Notes: generated by a model from the letters alone, not told the origin. 64,000 bases of DNA from Megascapheus bottae (GCA_024803745.1 JANJXV010000004.1:55973858-56037857), one strand, 5' to 3'; numbered from the stretch's first letter, positions 1-10,975 are shown. Numbers and translations: made by a program.

Positions 1-45
1 AAATATGATGTAAAAATCAGTGTTAATAAAATCTTTTAAAAAAAA
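1..45 (+). pseudogene. 3' end of a processed retrocopy (cut by window edge)
   Basis: The first 45 bases look like the end of a polyadenylated mRNA: an AATAAA signal at 25-30, then a short spacer and an A-run (38-45). Nearly the same sequence lies at 54,839-54,984 in the opposite orientation, with its own poly(A) and target-site duplication. Both appear to be copies of the 3' UTR of one expressed gene. The parent gene is not recognised. The rest of this copy lies upstream of the window, so it could also be the true 3' end of a gene, although a genome-encoded A-run right after the cleavage site favours a retrocopy. Confidence 0.5.
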
Positions 46-375
46 CCCTGGCATCTTCTAATAAATAGATTCCTTTCATGACTAAGCTAATTTGAAGTTG
101 GAATCTGTAGGTTGTAATCAAGAGACTTTTAACAACAACAACAACAGAAAAGCCCACATCAAATAAAGGAAGTAGCCACTAGAAGTTGTTTAAAACAATA
201 ATATTAAAGGATAATTTTCCATGTTAATTATATAATACCCAGTTTCTAATGTATTTCACTGTATTGATGGTAGGGTTCAATATTTCTGGGGACCAAAAAT
301 GTTGTGTGTCAATAAAAACTCAGGTGACATTCTTATTTGTATTATACAGCAAAAACATTTTCTAGTTTTTCAAGT

Positions 376-417
<42 letters not shown>
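376..417. repeat. (GT)n microsatellite
   Basis: About 20 GT units, running into degenerate GTGC repeats. It abuts the tail side of the minus-strand SINE that follows. Confidence 0.95.
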
Positions 418-418
<1 letters not shown>

Positions 419-445
419 ATGCACGTGCGTGCATGTGCTCGTGGG

Positions 446-650
446 TACTGGGGCTCATTGAGCTCAGGATCTGAACACAGTTCCTGAGCTTTTTTGCTCA
501 AGACTAGTGCTTTACCACTTGAGACGCAGCTCCACTTTCAGTTTTTAGGTAGTCTAAAGGAGAAAATGTCCATGGACTTTCCTTTCCTGTCTGGCTTCAA
601 ATCTCACATTCCGAGTAGCTAGAATTACAGGCACAAGCCATAGGTGCTTG
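446..650 (-). repeat. 7SL-like + Geo composite SINE
   Basis: On the minus strand this reads as a B1/7SL-like left half (tail of 'CCTGTAATCCTAGCTACTC' type, diverged here) and a right half with the tRNA-like A-box 'GGCTCAAG..GTAGAG'. Several substitutions suggest moderate age. Confidence 0.8.
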
Positions 651-1497
651 AATTCTCAGAGCATGCTTCAGTAGACATACTCATTGTATTTTTTTCTTAA
701 CAGCGAATTGAACTTTGAACATTTTCTTCTTTAATTTATACTTTATTCTAAAAATGAATATAAATATCAGTTAATACAAATGTGTAACAATAAGAGCACT
801 ATTGTCAGCTTAAATATCTTAGAACGTCTGTTCTATCTTTTTCTCTATTGGTATTCCTCCTGAAATCTGTAGAGCCAAAATTATTCACATAAGAACTGGA
901 AAAGCTATATTTTCAAGGAAAAAAAATGATCAATTTAGATTTAATGGGGCTTTCAGAAGTCTAACTTAGAAACTAAATGCTACTTAGGTTATTACATTAG
1001 AATCTAGGCAAAACATTTTAGAATTTCTCATGAAAAGGAAAAAAAACCAAATTCATGAAATTTCATGTTGGTTAAATATATGGCTAATGGTTGAAAAGTT
1101 TTTTTGGTTCTCTTGATCAGCAGATGCAACTCCAAAATGCAGCCAAACAAATAATGTGTTTTTATACCTAACAACTTGGAAGCGATAATTTATAGCCAAG
1201 ATCTCTTTTAAGTAAGGTAATTCCTGAGTTGTTTTTGTCTGTTATTCATATTATAAGCTCTTTGATTATGAAAAGATTCATAAGACAGTGAATGAATGAC
1301 AAGAATATTAAAATTGTCATGGTAAGGAAGGTTCTACAAAGAAACATTGAATTTTCCTCCTTGAAAAAGTGAAAATCTGAGCCCTGGATGGACAAAAGGA
1401 AATGAACAAATGAACCTTGCTGAGGAGATGCTCACTTGAGACAATGGATTCCACTTTTTTCTTTTAAAAAATTGCTTGATGCTAGCATTCTGTAACA
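651..1497. other. AT-rich sequence without recognised features
   Basis: No gene, splice pattern or clear repeat family was seen. Contains short A- and T-runs only. Confidence 0.5.
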
Positions 1498-1632
1498 GTT
1501 CCACTTCTTTGCTGATTAATTGGAGATAAGAGTGTCACGAGCTATTCTGCCCAGGTTGGCTTCAACTTGGGACCCTCAGATTTCAGCCTTCTGAGTAGCT
1601 AGAATTACAGGTGTGAGACACTGGTGCCTGGC
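1498..1632 (-). repeat. 7SL-like SINE fragment
   Basis: Left-half portion of the composite SINE in reverse orientation ('GAGTAGCTAGAATTACAGG' near 1,591), lacking most of the right half. Confidence 0.75.
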
Positions 1633-1879
1633 AGCTGCCATGCATTTTCAATGAATGAAAAGTAAGGTGGGAAAACCCAAGTTTGACTGTGTTGTAGAAG
1701 TTTTTAAAAAATCTATCTTACCCCTATAGGCATTGTCAGAGCATTTCAAACCTGAAAGACACTTCATATTGTTTACTTTTCTCAGTGAGAAGATAGCAAA
1801 ATGTTTGATGATTTGCCTAGGGTCCAAGTTAATGTGAAAAAAAAATCTAAAACCCCTTAGAGCCAATAATCTAGCAGAT

Positions 1880-2085
1880 CCTATTATTCAGGTGCTTACT
1901 GCATAGCTGGTGCAGAGAGCTAAGAAAGAACACTGTACACATCTTCTCATTGGATTCTGGCAGTTCTATAACATATGTATTGTCATCAGGCAATATTATT
2001 ATTATTATTATTAGGCCAATGAATAAATAAAGGCAGGCAGTAGTTAAGAACCTTGCTCAGTGCTTCAAAGCTCAGAAGGGAGAAG
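1880..2085 (+). repeat. MIR-like ancient SINE
   Basis: Resembles the MIR core and tail: a 'GTGC..AGCTAAG' region, then a segment corresponding to '..ATTATTATTATTA.. AAGTAA..CTTGCTCA'. A short (ATT)n run sits at about 1,994-2,012. Assigned by memory of the consensus. Confidence 0.55.
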
Positions 2086-2885
2086 ACAATCCTTGCACCC
2101 TGATGTGATTGTTGCAAAGCCCAGGTCTGCACCTACTCCTTCTTGATCCAGACTTTGTAAGACCTTGCACATAAATAAGTTGTCTAGCCAATGAATAGTT
2201 GGTACTTTTGCAACAGACAGTATGGTTAGCTATCTGAAGATACTCTTCACCAATAAGGTCATGCCTGAACATAAACGGTATGGTATTAAAGACTAGGTAA
2301 GATTTTCTGGTAGAATATTATCATTCAAAATTAGGGCATGACTCTTAATAGTTAACAGTGGCCCTGCACTTGAATATTTGGAATATTCTTACTTTGAATG
2401 TTTTATTTAGTGTGCACTTAGGTATGGAGTCTAATTCTCAATGGAAAAATTCACCAGGCAGCTGTGTATTTGTTTACCATATGCCACACTTTCTTGCAGC
2501 CAGACATGATAAAATCTGATTTACATTAGGAGTGACCAGCTGCCTCCTCCAGCAAACTCATCCTCTCAGCACCAGTACATCTAGTGGGAACCTGATGACT
2601 GAGCGTATTCTGCAAAAAGCAACTGGTTTAGTAGGAAAGCATTTTTTTTTAAAAAAAAGCATTGTGAAAGTAACAAGGATTTATGTTCAGTTATTTGCCA
2701 AAATATAAATTGTGATTGATTATATTTTAAGGTTAATTAACATATTAGTTAAAATAGGCAGAAAACTGCATTCTGTTTTTATCATGCAGTTCCCTAAATG
2801 TTATTATCTAATATTAGCTGCGACCATTTATGAAATTAAGACAGTCACATGAGGACACTGCAATGACACTGAAAACTTTCTCCAG
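2086..2885. other. No recognised gene or repeat
   Basis: AT-rich and apparently unique. Short reading frames here have no recognisable protein features. Confidence 0.45.
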
Positions 2886-3400
2886 ATTTCACTAGTTTCT
2901 CCATAAATACCCTTTCTCCATTTGTAGATATAAGCAGGATTTCATACTGCATTGGTTTCCTCTCCTCTACTCTCTGACAGTTTCAGTCTTTTTTTCTTGA
3001 CATTGATCATTTTGAGACCTTGTCAAGGATGTTCCTCAGTTTGGGTTTGTTTGATACTTCTGTCAAGATTCGATTGGAATTATGGGTTTGTAGAGGAAGG
3101 TCACAGACTATATGGAACAACAGCATAACCATTGATGCTAACCATAATCACTTGGTTAGGGTGGCGGCTACCATATACCAAGGCATTGTGTTTTCTTTCC
3201 ATATTCTCTTCTGTGGAATCATTAAGTGTAGTACCCAGTGTCAGGGATGTTATACTCTACTTCCTGAGGAGGAAATATCTGTCTAAATTACTCAATTTGT
3301 TCTGCAAGGGAGATCTGTCAAATTTTCTCCATTTATTTAGCCATTCAAATGTTCATATTAATATGAACTCATGATTATTGCCTTATTCTGTTTAGGTGGC
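2886..3400 (+). repeat. Ancient L1M/HAL1-like repeat
   Basis: The phrase order (CTCCATTTGTAG..., TCTGACAGTTTCAGTC, GACATTGATCATTTTGAG, CCTCAGTTTGGGTTTGT, ATTCGATTGGAATTATGGGT, then a segment ending 'TTATTTAGCCATTCAAA') recalls a widespread old mammalian L1M-type 3' region. The exact family name is uncertain. Confidence 0.5.
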
Positions 3401-3483
3401 TTTAAAAGAATACGATAAGTTGGATTGATGATAAACAATAAAGATTTATTTCTCACGCACACACACACAAAAAAATAGGTGGA

Positions 3484-3712
3484 CATGGCGGGCACTGGTG
3501 GCTTGTGACTATAATCCTAGATACTTAGGAGGATGAGCTCTGAGGATCACGATTCAAAGCCAGCTTGGACACAAAAGTCTCTGACAATTTTATCTCCAAT
3601 TAACCCTAGAAAACTGGAAGTGCCGCTGTAGCTCAAGGGGTAGAGTGCTTAGCTTTGAGCTGAAGAGCTCAGGGACAGAGCTCAGGCTCAGGGTTCAAGT
3701 CCCATGATAGAC
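3484..3712 (+). repeat. 7SL-like + Geo composite SINE
   Basis: The left half starts 'GGCGGGCACTGGTGGCTTG'. The right half carries 'GCTGTAGCTCAAGGGGTAGA' and ends in the usual 'GGGTTCAAGTCCCA'. An (AC)n/A-rich patch precedes it. Confidence 0.9.
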
Positions 3713-3727
3713 AAAAAGGAAAAAAAT

Positions 3728-4020
3728 AGCTGGGCATGGTGGCACGTGCCTATAATCCCAGCTGCACTGCAGGTGGAGATTGGGAGGACTGAGGTTCAAG
3801 GCAAGGGTGGGCAAAAAGTTATTGAGACCTACATTTCAACAAATAAGCCAGGTGTGGTGGCATCAGACTGTAAATACAGCTATACAGGAAGTAGAAGTCG
3901 GATGACTGAGATTGGACACTGGCCATGGGAAAAAAATGTAAGACCCCACCTGAAAAATAAAGCATAAAGGATAGAGTGCATGGTTCAAGAGGTAGAATCC
4001 CTGTGTTGTATTCATTAGTT
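3728..4020 (+). repeat. Dimeric 7SL-like SINE with degenerate tRNA-like tail
   Basis: Two successive 7SL/B1-like heads ('GCTGGGCATGGTGGCACGTG' at 3,731 and 'GCCAGGTGTGGTGGCATC' at 3,847), followed by a degenerate 'GGTTCAAGAGGTAGAATCC' tail. This looks like an older family than the 7SL-Geo elements. The frame 3,704-3,967 is SINE-derived, not a gene. Confidence 0.7.
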
Positions 4021-4213
4021 TTTGTGCTCAAACTCCAGAAGTTCTCGAAAATTAGTAATAAAAAATTTAACAGCATTTATCATAATAAAAATTATATATA
4101 TTTGGGCACAAGTTATAATAACCTATAGTCCTAACAAGAAGATTATTGCTAGTCAAGTAAATCTATTTTGTGTACTCTGTATCTTTCTTTAAACCTTGTT
4201 AGAAATATTCAGC

Positions 4214-4452
4214 AGTGCTGGATGCTGATGGCTCACACTTGTAATCCTAGCTACTCAGGTGGCTGAGGTCTGAGGATCACGGTTTGAAGCCAGCCCAGGC
4301 AGGAAAGGTTGTGAAACTCTTATCTCTAATTAACCATTCAAGAATAAAAAAGTCTGGAAGTGGAGCTGTGGTTCAAATAGTAGAGCAATAGCCTTAAGGA
4401 AAAAAGCTTAGGAAAGGCATTCAAGCCCTGAGTTAGGCCCTGGATTGGCATT
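4214..4452 (+). repeat. 7SL-like + Geo composite SINE
   Basis: Left half 'GGCTCACACTTGTAATCCTA' and right half 'GGAAGTGGAGCTGTGGTTCA'. Divergent but complete in layout. Confidence 0.88.
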
Positions 4453-4719
4453 GCAAAGAAAAGAAACAGAATAGAAACCTCTCAAAAGCTTAGTGCTTAA
4501 ATTTCTCTCATAAAGATGGTGATAGGCAAAATACTGAGACACAATACTGGGAAGAAAGAACACCTGTCTGAATTTTAGCTTTGCAAAGAAAGTTTTTGCA
4601 TGAGAGAAGCAGATCATTTCCATTCCTGTGTTTTATCTTTTCCTTTCCTCTCTTTCTCCTCCCTTACCCCCTCTCTCTCCATCCTCCCCCCTCCCTCTCA
4701 CTCTCTAGCTCACCCTAGC

Positions 4720-4807
4720 CTGCCTGCCTGCCTGCCTGCCTGCCTTCCTTCCTTCCTTCCTTCCTTCCTTCCTTCCTTCCTTCCTTCCTTCCTTCCTTCC
4801 TTCCTTC
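4720..4807. repeat. (CCTG)n(CCTT)n tetranucleotide repeat
   Basis: Several CCTG units, then about 16 CCTT units, in a broader pyrimidine-rich stretch beginning near 4,628. Confidence 0.95.
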
Positions 4808-4822
4808 CCCTTTTCCTTCTTT

Positions 4823-5131
4823 GAATGGAACTTAGAGCCTCATGCTTACAAGGCTTTTTGGACACCCCTCCAGCTCCCTTTTACATAGTTATTTTCTAGG
4901 TAAGGTCTCCCTTTATGTCTGGGTGGACCTGGGCTGAGAACTTTCACTTGTGCTTCTCTGTATCACTGGAGATGTCAGACTTATGTCCAGCTGTTGTGTT
5001 TCTCCCATAGCTGGTACACAGGTGTGTGTACCACTGTGCTCAAATATTGAATAAGAGTATCACAAATTTATATTATAGCTAGCTTCCACCCAGGACTGTG
5101 ATCTCTGCCTTCCAAGTACCTAGGATTGCAA
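4823..5131 (-). repeat. Old composite ID/B1-type SINE
   Basis: The minus strand carries an ID-like segment next to B1-like sequence ('..TACCTAGGATTGCA'). Strongly diverged. Compare the similar remnants at 15,677-16,165, 42,350-42,665 and 47,292-47,465. Confidence 0.5.
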
Positions 5132-5149
5132 CCCTATTTCAAGACCTTT

Positions 5150-5300
5150 CATGGAATAACTTATTTAACTCTTCATCAAAAACCCTCTGTGCTAAGTATT
5201 AATAATAGTATCTTCATATAGGTAAGAAGTCTTGCTCAAATATTCATAACTTCCCCTCAGTGACACTGTGAGCACAGGATTCAGAGCCAGAATTTGCCTG
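5150..5300 (+). repeat. MIR-like fragment
   Basis: Order '..ACTTATTTAACTCTTCATCA', '..GTAAGAAGTCTTGCTCAAA', '..AGGATTCAGAGCCAG' follows the MIR consensus 3' half. Confidence 0.5.
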
Positions 5301-5454
5301 AACAACAGATAATAAAGTTATAAAATATGTATTTATTCTGTATATATTTACCTACTACTCATTTTCATCAGTTGAGAGTATAGAATCTCTGAATCAGTAA
5401 GGACATTCTCAAAGACAAATGATAGAAATGTTCTTGAATTCACTTAAATAAGAA

Positions 5455-5835
5455 AGGGCCTTCTCTTAACTCTTCCATCTTCTTTGAAGGATTTTATTTA
5501 TTTTTCTTAGCAGGCTTCCTTTTATACTGGGCCTAGCAATACCAGCTACCTATTTCCAAGTCTCTAAAGTCCATATACTGTAAATGACAGAGCCTGTTAA
5601 CCTCAGAATGGAGTCTCACTGATTGGCCTGTTTCTCAACCAATCACAGTGGTCAGGAGAATAAGATGTTCTGATTGGTTGGGTCATACATAACTCTTCAC
5701 TGGCCTGAACTATACGAATAAAGCAATGAGATTCCTGAAAGAAAATCAGGGCACTATTTCTGGAGAAGAGGGATGGAAGTGGGGCAGTCAAAAAAAACAA
5801 CAACCCCCAAACAAAAAACAACAGATGGCCACCCC
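5455..5835 (+). repeat. Old mammalian interspersed repeat (family not named) with three CCAAT motifs
   Basis: ATTGG at about 5,621, CCAATCAC at about 5,639 and GATTGGTTGG at about 5,673, followed by a segment ending in 'AACAACAGATGGCCACC'. The whole order recalls a common ancient mammalian repeat that carries these CCAAT boxes. They are therefore more likely repeat-derived than a dedicated promoter. Confidence 0.45.
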
Positions 5836-5887
5836 AATTAGATTGTGAGTTCAGTGATTTCCAGCACTAAAAGCCTATAAATTTTTG

Positions 5888-5901
5888 CCAGCAGAGGGTG
5901 G
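5888..5901 (+). promoter_or_regulatory. CTCF-like motif match
   Basis: CCAGCAGAGGGTGG agrees with the CTCF core CCASYAGRKGGCRS at 13 of 14 positions (T for C). A single motif match; occupancy unknown. Confidence 0.3.
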
Positions 5902-5943
5902 GAGGATGTGTTAGGGAGGGGGAAGAGAAGACTATGGGGTGTG

Positions 5944-5950
5944 TATAAAT
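5944..5950 (+). promoter_or_regulatory. TATA-like element
   Basis: TATAAAT, with another TATAAAT-like stretch at about 5,876. No first exon could be identified downstream before the SINE at 6,081. A chance match in AT-rich DNA is quite possible. Confidence 0.15.
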
Positions 5951-6080
5951 CCTGCCCATGCTTGAGTTACCAAACCTCATTTCCTCCTAGGGACTTCAAG
6001 GATTCCTTTGCTACAGAACTTTCACTGAGATCACTAGAACAATGAAGTACAACGCTTACATTAAAAAAGTTCTTTTCTGC

Positions 6081-6317
6081 CCAGAGCTGGTGGCTCACAC
6101 CTGTAATCTTAGCTACTCAAGAAGTTGAAATCTGAGGATCATGGTTCAAAGCCAGTCAGGGCAGAAAAATCCAGGAGACTCTTGTCTCCAGTAAGCTACT
6201 CAGAAAAAGCTGGAAGAGGTGTTGTGGCTCAAGTAGTAGAACACTAGCCTTGAGCAAAAGAAGCTCCTAGGGCCAGCCCCTGAGTCCTGAGTTCAAGACC
6301 CAGGACCAGCACACATG
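6081..6317 (+). repeat. 7SL-like + Geo composite SINE
   Basis: 'GAGCTGGTGGCTCACACCTG' head and '..TGTGGCTCAAGTAGTAGAAC' right half, ending 'GAGTTCAAGACCCAGGA'. Confidence 0.92.
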
Positions 6318-6384
6318 CACAAAGTTCTTCTCATACTATCACTTTACAGTCTTGCAAATACTAGTAACAGCCTCAAAACTAATA

Positions 6385-6745
6385 TTAGCGATTATTTAAA
6401 TAAATTATGGTATATCTGTATAAATCAGTATATACATGTTAAAGTTTTCAAAGCATCTTTAACTGGAGAGGGTTAAGGATGTAATGCTAGTTGAAAAGCT
6501 AAGGTATGACAAAAGCACATTGTCCTGATGTTAGTGAAAAAGAAATACATGTTTTTCTGCATATATAGAGGAAATGCACTGGGCAGAGAAACAAAAATTA
6601 CTAATAGTAGATTTCCGTCTGTGATTGCAACATGAATAATGTCAACCCAACAACATGAGTAATGTTTATAGTGCTCTGCATTTGCAAATTTTTTATAATG
6701 AATATGTGATATATCTGCAAGACAAGAAAATCCCTTAAGAAGGTA
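6385..6745 (+). repeat. Old L1 3' fragment
   Basis: 'AAATTATGGTATATCTGTA' and the following text recall the end of L1 ORF2 plus 3' UTR of ancient L1M families. No open frame remains. Confidence 0.5.
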
Positions 6746-7689
6746 AATAAAGTTTGGACTTGACCTGCTTCATTTCTGCAAAGTTTGTGTCAATTTATAG
6801 TGGGAGAAGAAATGTAGATAGCATGAGAATCACACACAAAAAGCACTGTTTGAAATAACCAAGAGTTAGTTATAATTGCCTACTTCAAAGAACTGTTTTG
6901 TGAGCTTTTTCTTTTATATAGCTGTAAGATTTTATTATGTACTATAAGCATATTTATACAGGTGTGTCTAATTTAAGAACACTTGATATAATGTGAGAGA
7001 ATTCCAGCTAATAAAATAAAGATACTTATTTCTGTTAGGAAAAAACAATTACATTTCAATGGCACATTATGCATATAAAATTCTATAGATTCATGGAAAC
7101 AGTGTGAATGTTAGGTATGGCTTGATTTCCAAATAAGGATATTTGCATTCCACTTTTAGGAAAGCCTATCTACTATGCCAGGCAAAATAAGATTAAACTA
7201 TATAAAATTACTATAAAATTAGGAGTGTTCAGGTTGGGTACATACACTTAAACCATAATCAATAAATGGTGCCATCTGTTTAGTTCAATTGTCAACAATA
7301 GACCGAGGAGAAATAGCTGAAATAATTTATCATTGTCATTGTCATCATCTGACTTCTTAAGATTTTAGGATGAATAAATATATATAAGTTCTCACTTTAT
7401 CCTTAATTTTATCTGTAATTGTCTCTTTGAGAAGAATAGGAATAAAATAAAGCAGTGTTTCTTTTCCCAGGCTTACGCACATAGCAAGGTGTAGACATAG
7501 GAAGATGCTCATCTGATCTACCTACAATATAGGACTATATTCTCAACATTACTAAAAAGCAGTAACACTTCAATTTTATATAAAGCTTTACATTTCACAA
7601 ATTCTTATAGATGATCTATTAATATGAAATTATAAGGCCACCACCTGGTACTGAATTGAGTCTATCAAACAGCTTGTCACATATATTAT
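6746..7689. other. AT-rich sequence without recognised features
   Basis: Nothing beyond short AT-rich runs and a small TCATTG repeat near 7,331. Confidence 0.45.
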
Positions 7690-8215
7690 TGTGGTAGATA
7701 GACTCCAAGATGGCCACCTTGGTCTGTTCCCTTTTGGCATTTGTGTCCTTGTGTTACCCCACCCCTTGTGTGCAGGCTGGAAATTGTGACTTGTCTGAAA
7801 TGGTTAGAATACAGCACACAAGACAGGGGCTCAATTATGAGGTTAGTTTATGGGGGCTTTGATTTTAGATTTGCTTTCAGCTCTTGCTCTAGGGAGAAAA
7901 CCACATTATCTGCAGAAGCAAGCTGTGTTAGGAGTCCTGTAGAGAAAGAAAACCATGTGGCCATGAATAGATGTTTCAGCAATCAGGACCTAAAACATGG
8001 AAACAACCACGGCAGTCACCTTTAAAACTTATCTTTCTCCAGTTGACTCTTGAGATGTTTTCAGGCACTGACATTGTGAGATACCTGTGTCAGGGGACCT
8101 ACTTTACCCAGGCTCAGATCTCCAGTCTATAGAGCTCTTGATATAATGAAAACCGTTCTTTGAAGCTATTAGGTTTGGAGGTAATTTGTTGTGTGGCAGG
8201 AAGTAACTAATCTGC
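7690..8215 (+). mobile_element. MLT1-type (ERVL-MaLR) solo LTR
   Basis: The text runs in the order I remember for MLT1 LTRs: 'GACTCCAAGATGGCCAC', then a 'TTTGTGTCCTTGTGTTACCC' region, then 'GGAGGTAATTTGTTGTGTGGC' and 'AAGTAACTAAT' at the end, bounded by TG and CA. It is diverged and has no obvious target duplication, as expected for an ancient element. The 94-residue reading frame at 7,741-8,025 lies wholly inside it and is not a gene. Confidence 0.75.
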
Positions 8216-8217
8216 AC

Positions 8218-8296
8218 GATGACTCCACAAGACAGCCCTATGAATTGGTACTGTCATGCCAGCCCTGTAACACATAAGACAACTGAGGTTTAGATA
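8218..8296 (+). repeat. MIR, 5' piece (split by L1)
   Basis: 'GACAGCCCTATGAATTGGTA' and 'AACTGAGGTTTAGA' match the MIR core. It continues at 8,943 after an L1 insertion. Confidence 0.65.
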
Positions 8297-8492
8297 AACA
8301 CAGAAGTGTGCTATGATCCAGGAATAGCATTCTTAGGCATGTATCCAAAAGATAAGTCAGGATTGAGCAAAAGCACTTGTTATAACCATTTCCACTGGGT
8401 CACTGTTTACCACAGCTATGTCAAAACAACAGCCCAGATGCCTTTCAAGGGATGAAAGGACCGAGGAATACTATATACATGAGCATACATGT

Positions 8493-8548
<56 letters not shown>

Positions 8549-8942
8549 CCCGTGTACACAAATGTATTAACTAAAATATGGCATATACAGGTAAGAATTC
8601 TAATGGTGCAACTCCTTTGAAAAACGAATCAGATGAATAGCAAGAAGCTTGTACTTGAGTATGAGGAGGGGGTAGGGCCAAGGGGAGGATAGGAATAGAT
8701 GAATGAAGACAGGAAAGGTGGGAGAATTGGAGCATAATATTCAATTCCCACATGTAAAAATGGAACTAGCGAAACTGAGGGGATAAATGGAGTTGGGATA
8801 GATGGGGTAAAATAATAAAAATGGGTGACACTGATCAACATTCATTATCCTTATAGACTGACATGTTGAACTGAAACCCATTTGTACAACTACTTAAAGA
8901 CAACAAAATTATAATAAAAGTGATTAAAAAAGAGGAAAGAAA
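8297..8942 (+). mobile_element. 5'-truncated L1 3' end inserted in a MIR
   Basis: The last part of ORF2 ('GATCCAGGAATAGCATTC', '..CAGATGCCTTTCAAGGGATG') is followed by a 3' UTR and an A-rich end near 8,910-8,942. The MIR phrase 'ACTGAGGTTTAGA' occurs at the left junction and 'ATTGAGGTTTAGA' at the right, consistent with a target-site duplication. An (AC)n/(AT)n microsatellite lies inside. Confidence 0.75.
8494..8546. repeat. (AC)n(AT)n microsatellite
   Basis: A short AC run, then about 20 AT units. Confidence 0.95.
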
Positions 8943-9055
8943 AATTGAGGTTTAGAGAGTGAAGTAACTTTTCCCAAAGCAAGCAATTAACAAGTGGCAG
9001 AGCTGGGGTATGTGCCAGGCTCACTGGCTGTGCTGTGTTACCCAGGAGAATAGGG
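8943..9055 (+). repeat. MIR, 3' piece
   Basis: Continues the MIR interrupted at 8,296: 'TTGAGGTTTAGAGAGTGAAG', '..GTGGCAGAGCTGGG..'. Confidence 0.65.
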
Positions 9056-9353
9056 CATTTGCTCTAAACAGGTAATAGTGAATTCCAACAGCCCAGCTGG
9101 ATTTGAGGAGCTTCTCTATAAGGAGGCCAACACAGACCACAGAGCTCACGGTGGGGCATTAATCCAGGACCTTTACTGTAAACGTGTATTCCATGACTCC
9201 TTCAGTTAAGTTTGGACTTATTTTGGAAAATAAGCAGAAATTAATTATATAGATGCCATATATTTAATATAACAATAATGCATAGCAATCATAATAGCAA
9301 AAATATATGATCATCAATTATTAATTAAATGCATAGTAATATATATGGTAATA

Positions 9354-9384
<31 letters not shown>

Positions 9385-9889
9385 CCTACCTATCTATCTG
9401 TCTGAGAAAGAGATCCTTATTCCACTCAATGTAAGGGTAGGAGTTTATCCAAGCCAGTGAACACTTGTTTGGAATAAAGGTGTAATTTACCATGGATGGG
9501 CTGGAGAAAATTGCTCCATCAGCAAGACTGGGGCATTGTTTCTGCCACCAAGTTGAAAACTAATAAAGTCTTGTGAGCTTTGGGACTTGAGCTTCCTCTA
9601 AAATCATTTTATCCTCCCTTCCTTATAAGATACTTCATTTCTATGTAGGTCACCAAACATTGTGGGCAGTGCATTTTGATTGTTTAACATCTTGGGCATA
9701 AAGTTTTTGTGGTCTTAGGAGTAGGATTTTGTTGCAGAAAGGGGGATGAGCTGTCATTCACTTACCATTTATAATCTAGGAAATAAAATTTGCCAGCCAA
9801 TATGAACGTATCTTGCAAATGAGTTATTTGCTAATGACAAATTAAATGGCATATTCAACACGTGATCTTTAAAAAGGTTTTTTTGTGGA
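9056..9889. other. Mostly unique sequence with a TATC tetranucleotide repeat
   Basis: A (CTAT)n tract with ACCT interruptions lies at about 9,353-9,403. No gene signal was seen elsewhere. Confidence 0.6.
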
Positions 9890-10103
9890 ACTTGATCTCT
9901 GGGCCTGGGTGTTGGCCCTGAGCTCTTCAGCTCAAGGCTACTGACCTATGCCCATGAGCCACAGTGCCACTTCCGGTTTTCTGGTAATTAATTGGAGCTA
10001 AGAGTCTCATGGACTTTAGTGCCTGGACTGCCTTTGAACCATTGTCCTCAGATCTCAGTCTCATGAGTAGCTAGGATAACAGGCTTGAGCCACAGTGCCC
10101 AGT
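9890..10103 (-). repeat. 7SL-like + Geo composite SINE
   Basis: Reverse-complement layout: 'TGAGCCACAGTGCCACTTCC' (right half), then 'GAGTAGCTAGGATAACAGG' (left half). Confidence 0.92.
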
Positions 10104-10890
10104 AATACTTGATTTCTTAAAAAGAGCATCTGTATAAGAAGCTGAATAAAGTTTAGAAGGAAAGAATGGGGGACAGGACAATCAGAACATGAAAAGTTTC
10201 AACAGAAGCATGGATGAGGAGGCGCGGCTTCATTCCTGGTGTTTGCTTAAATTATGCTGAACTCTGGTACATAATTTTTATGGATCACTCAACAACAAAT
10301 TCTCATGCAAGGTAAAAATATTTCCTTGAGTAGGGCAGAGTTGAGTATTAGAACCTGTAAAATGTAATGAAGATTAAGATGGAAGCTACTTAAGTATATA
10401 AACATATAATTATTTTCATCTATCATAATACAGGAAATAATTAATCACAATGATGCATGATGCTGTGAATCATGGAAGGATGAATATTAGCAACAAGTTT
10501 TGGGACATGGAATCCTTTTCTCAGGGTTTCTTTAGATATTATGAATGTTCATTAACTACTTTTCTTAGGCTCTGCCAGCATCTTTTTTCACCTCTTAGGT
10601 TATACTTTCTGCTTAATATTTTGAGCTTAATATTAATCCTACAACTGTTTTGCAGCTAGCCAGGCAAACTATTGAATTTTCAACATTTTGAATCTAGCCA
10701 TCTTAATAACTTCCCTTATTCTTTCTAATTCTGAGTGTCAAATGCTCGGACTCACACATATCAGGCAAATGATCTACCTCTGAGCTGGATCCTCAGTGCC
10801 TGCATGCTAAGATTTGTAAGGCATCACTACAGAGAAATCATGTGACTTTCTAGTATAATGGCACTCCTAGGGCCTGTTGTCTTCTCTCTC
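10104..10890. other. AT-rich sequence with an ID-like scrap
   Basis: A short minus-strand ID-like fragment at about 10,737-10,802 ('GATCTACCTCTGAGCTGGAT'). Otherwise nothing recognised. Confidence 0.4.
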
Positions 10891-10892
10891 AT

Positions 10893-10975
10893 AGCTTGCC
10901 TGCCTGCCTTCCTTCCTTCCTTCCTTCCTTCCTTCCTTCCTTCCTTCCTTCCTTTCTTCCTTCCTTGCTTCCGTC
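10893..10975. repeat. (CCTG)n(CCTT)n repeat
   Basis: Tetranucleotide tract like the one at 4,720. The proline/leucine/serine-rich frames across it are artefacts. Confidence 0.95.

Noticed and set aside
3704..3967. 87-residue frame 'MIDKKEKNSWAWWHVPIIPA..'
   Set aside because: Translation of a 7SL-like SINE; such peptides are common Alu/B1 artefacts.
7741..8025. 94-residue plus-strand frame
   Set aside because: Lies wholly inside the MLT1-type LTR.
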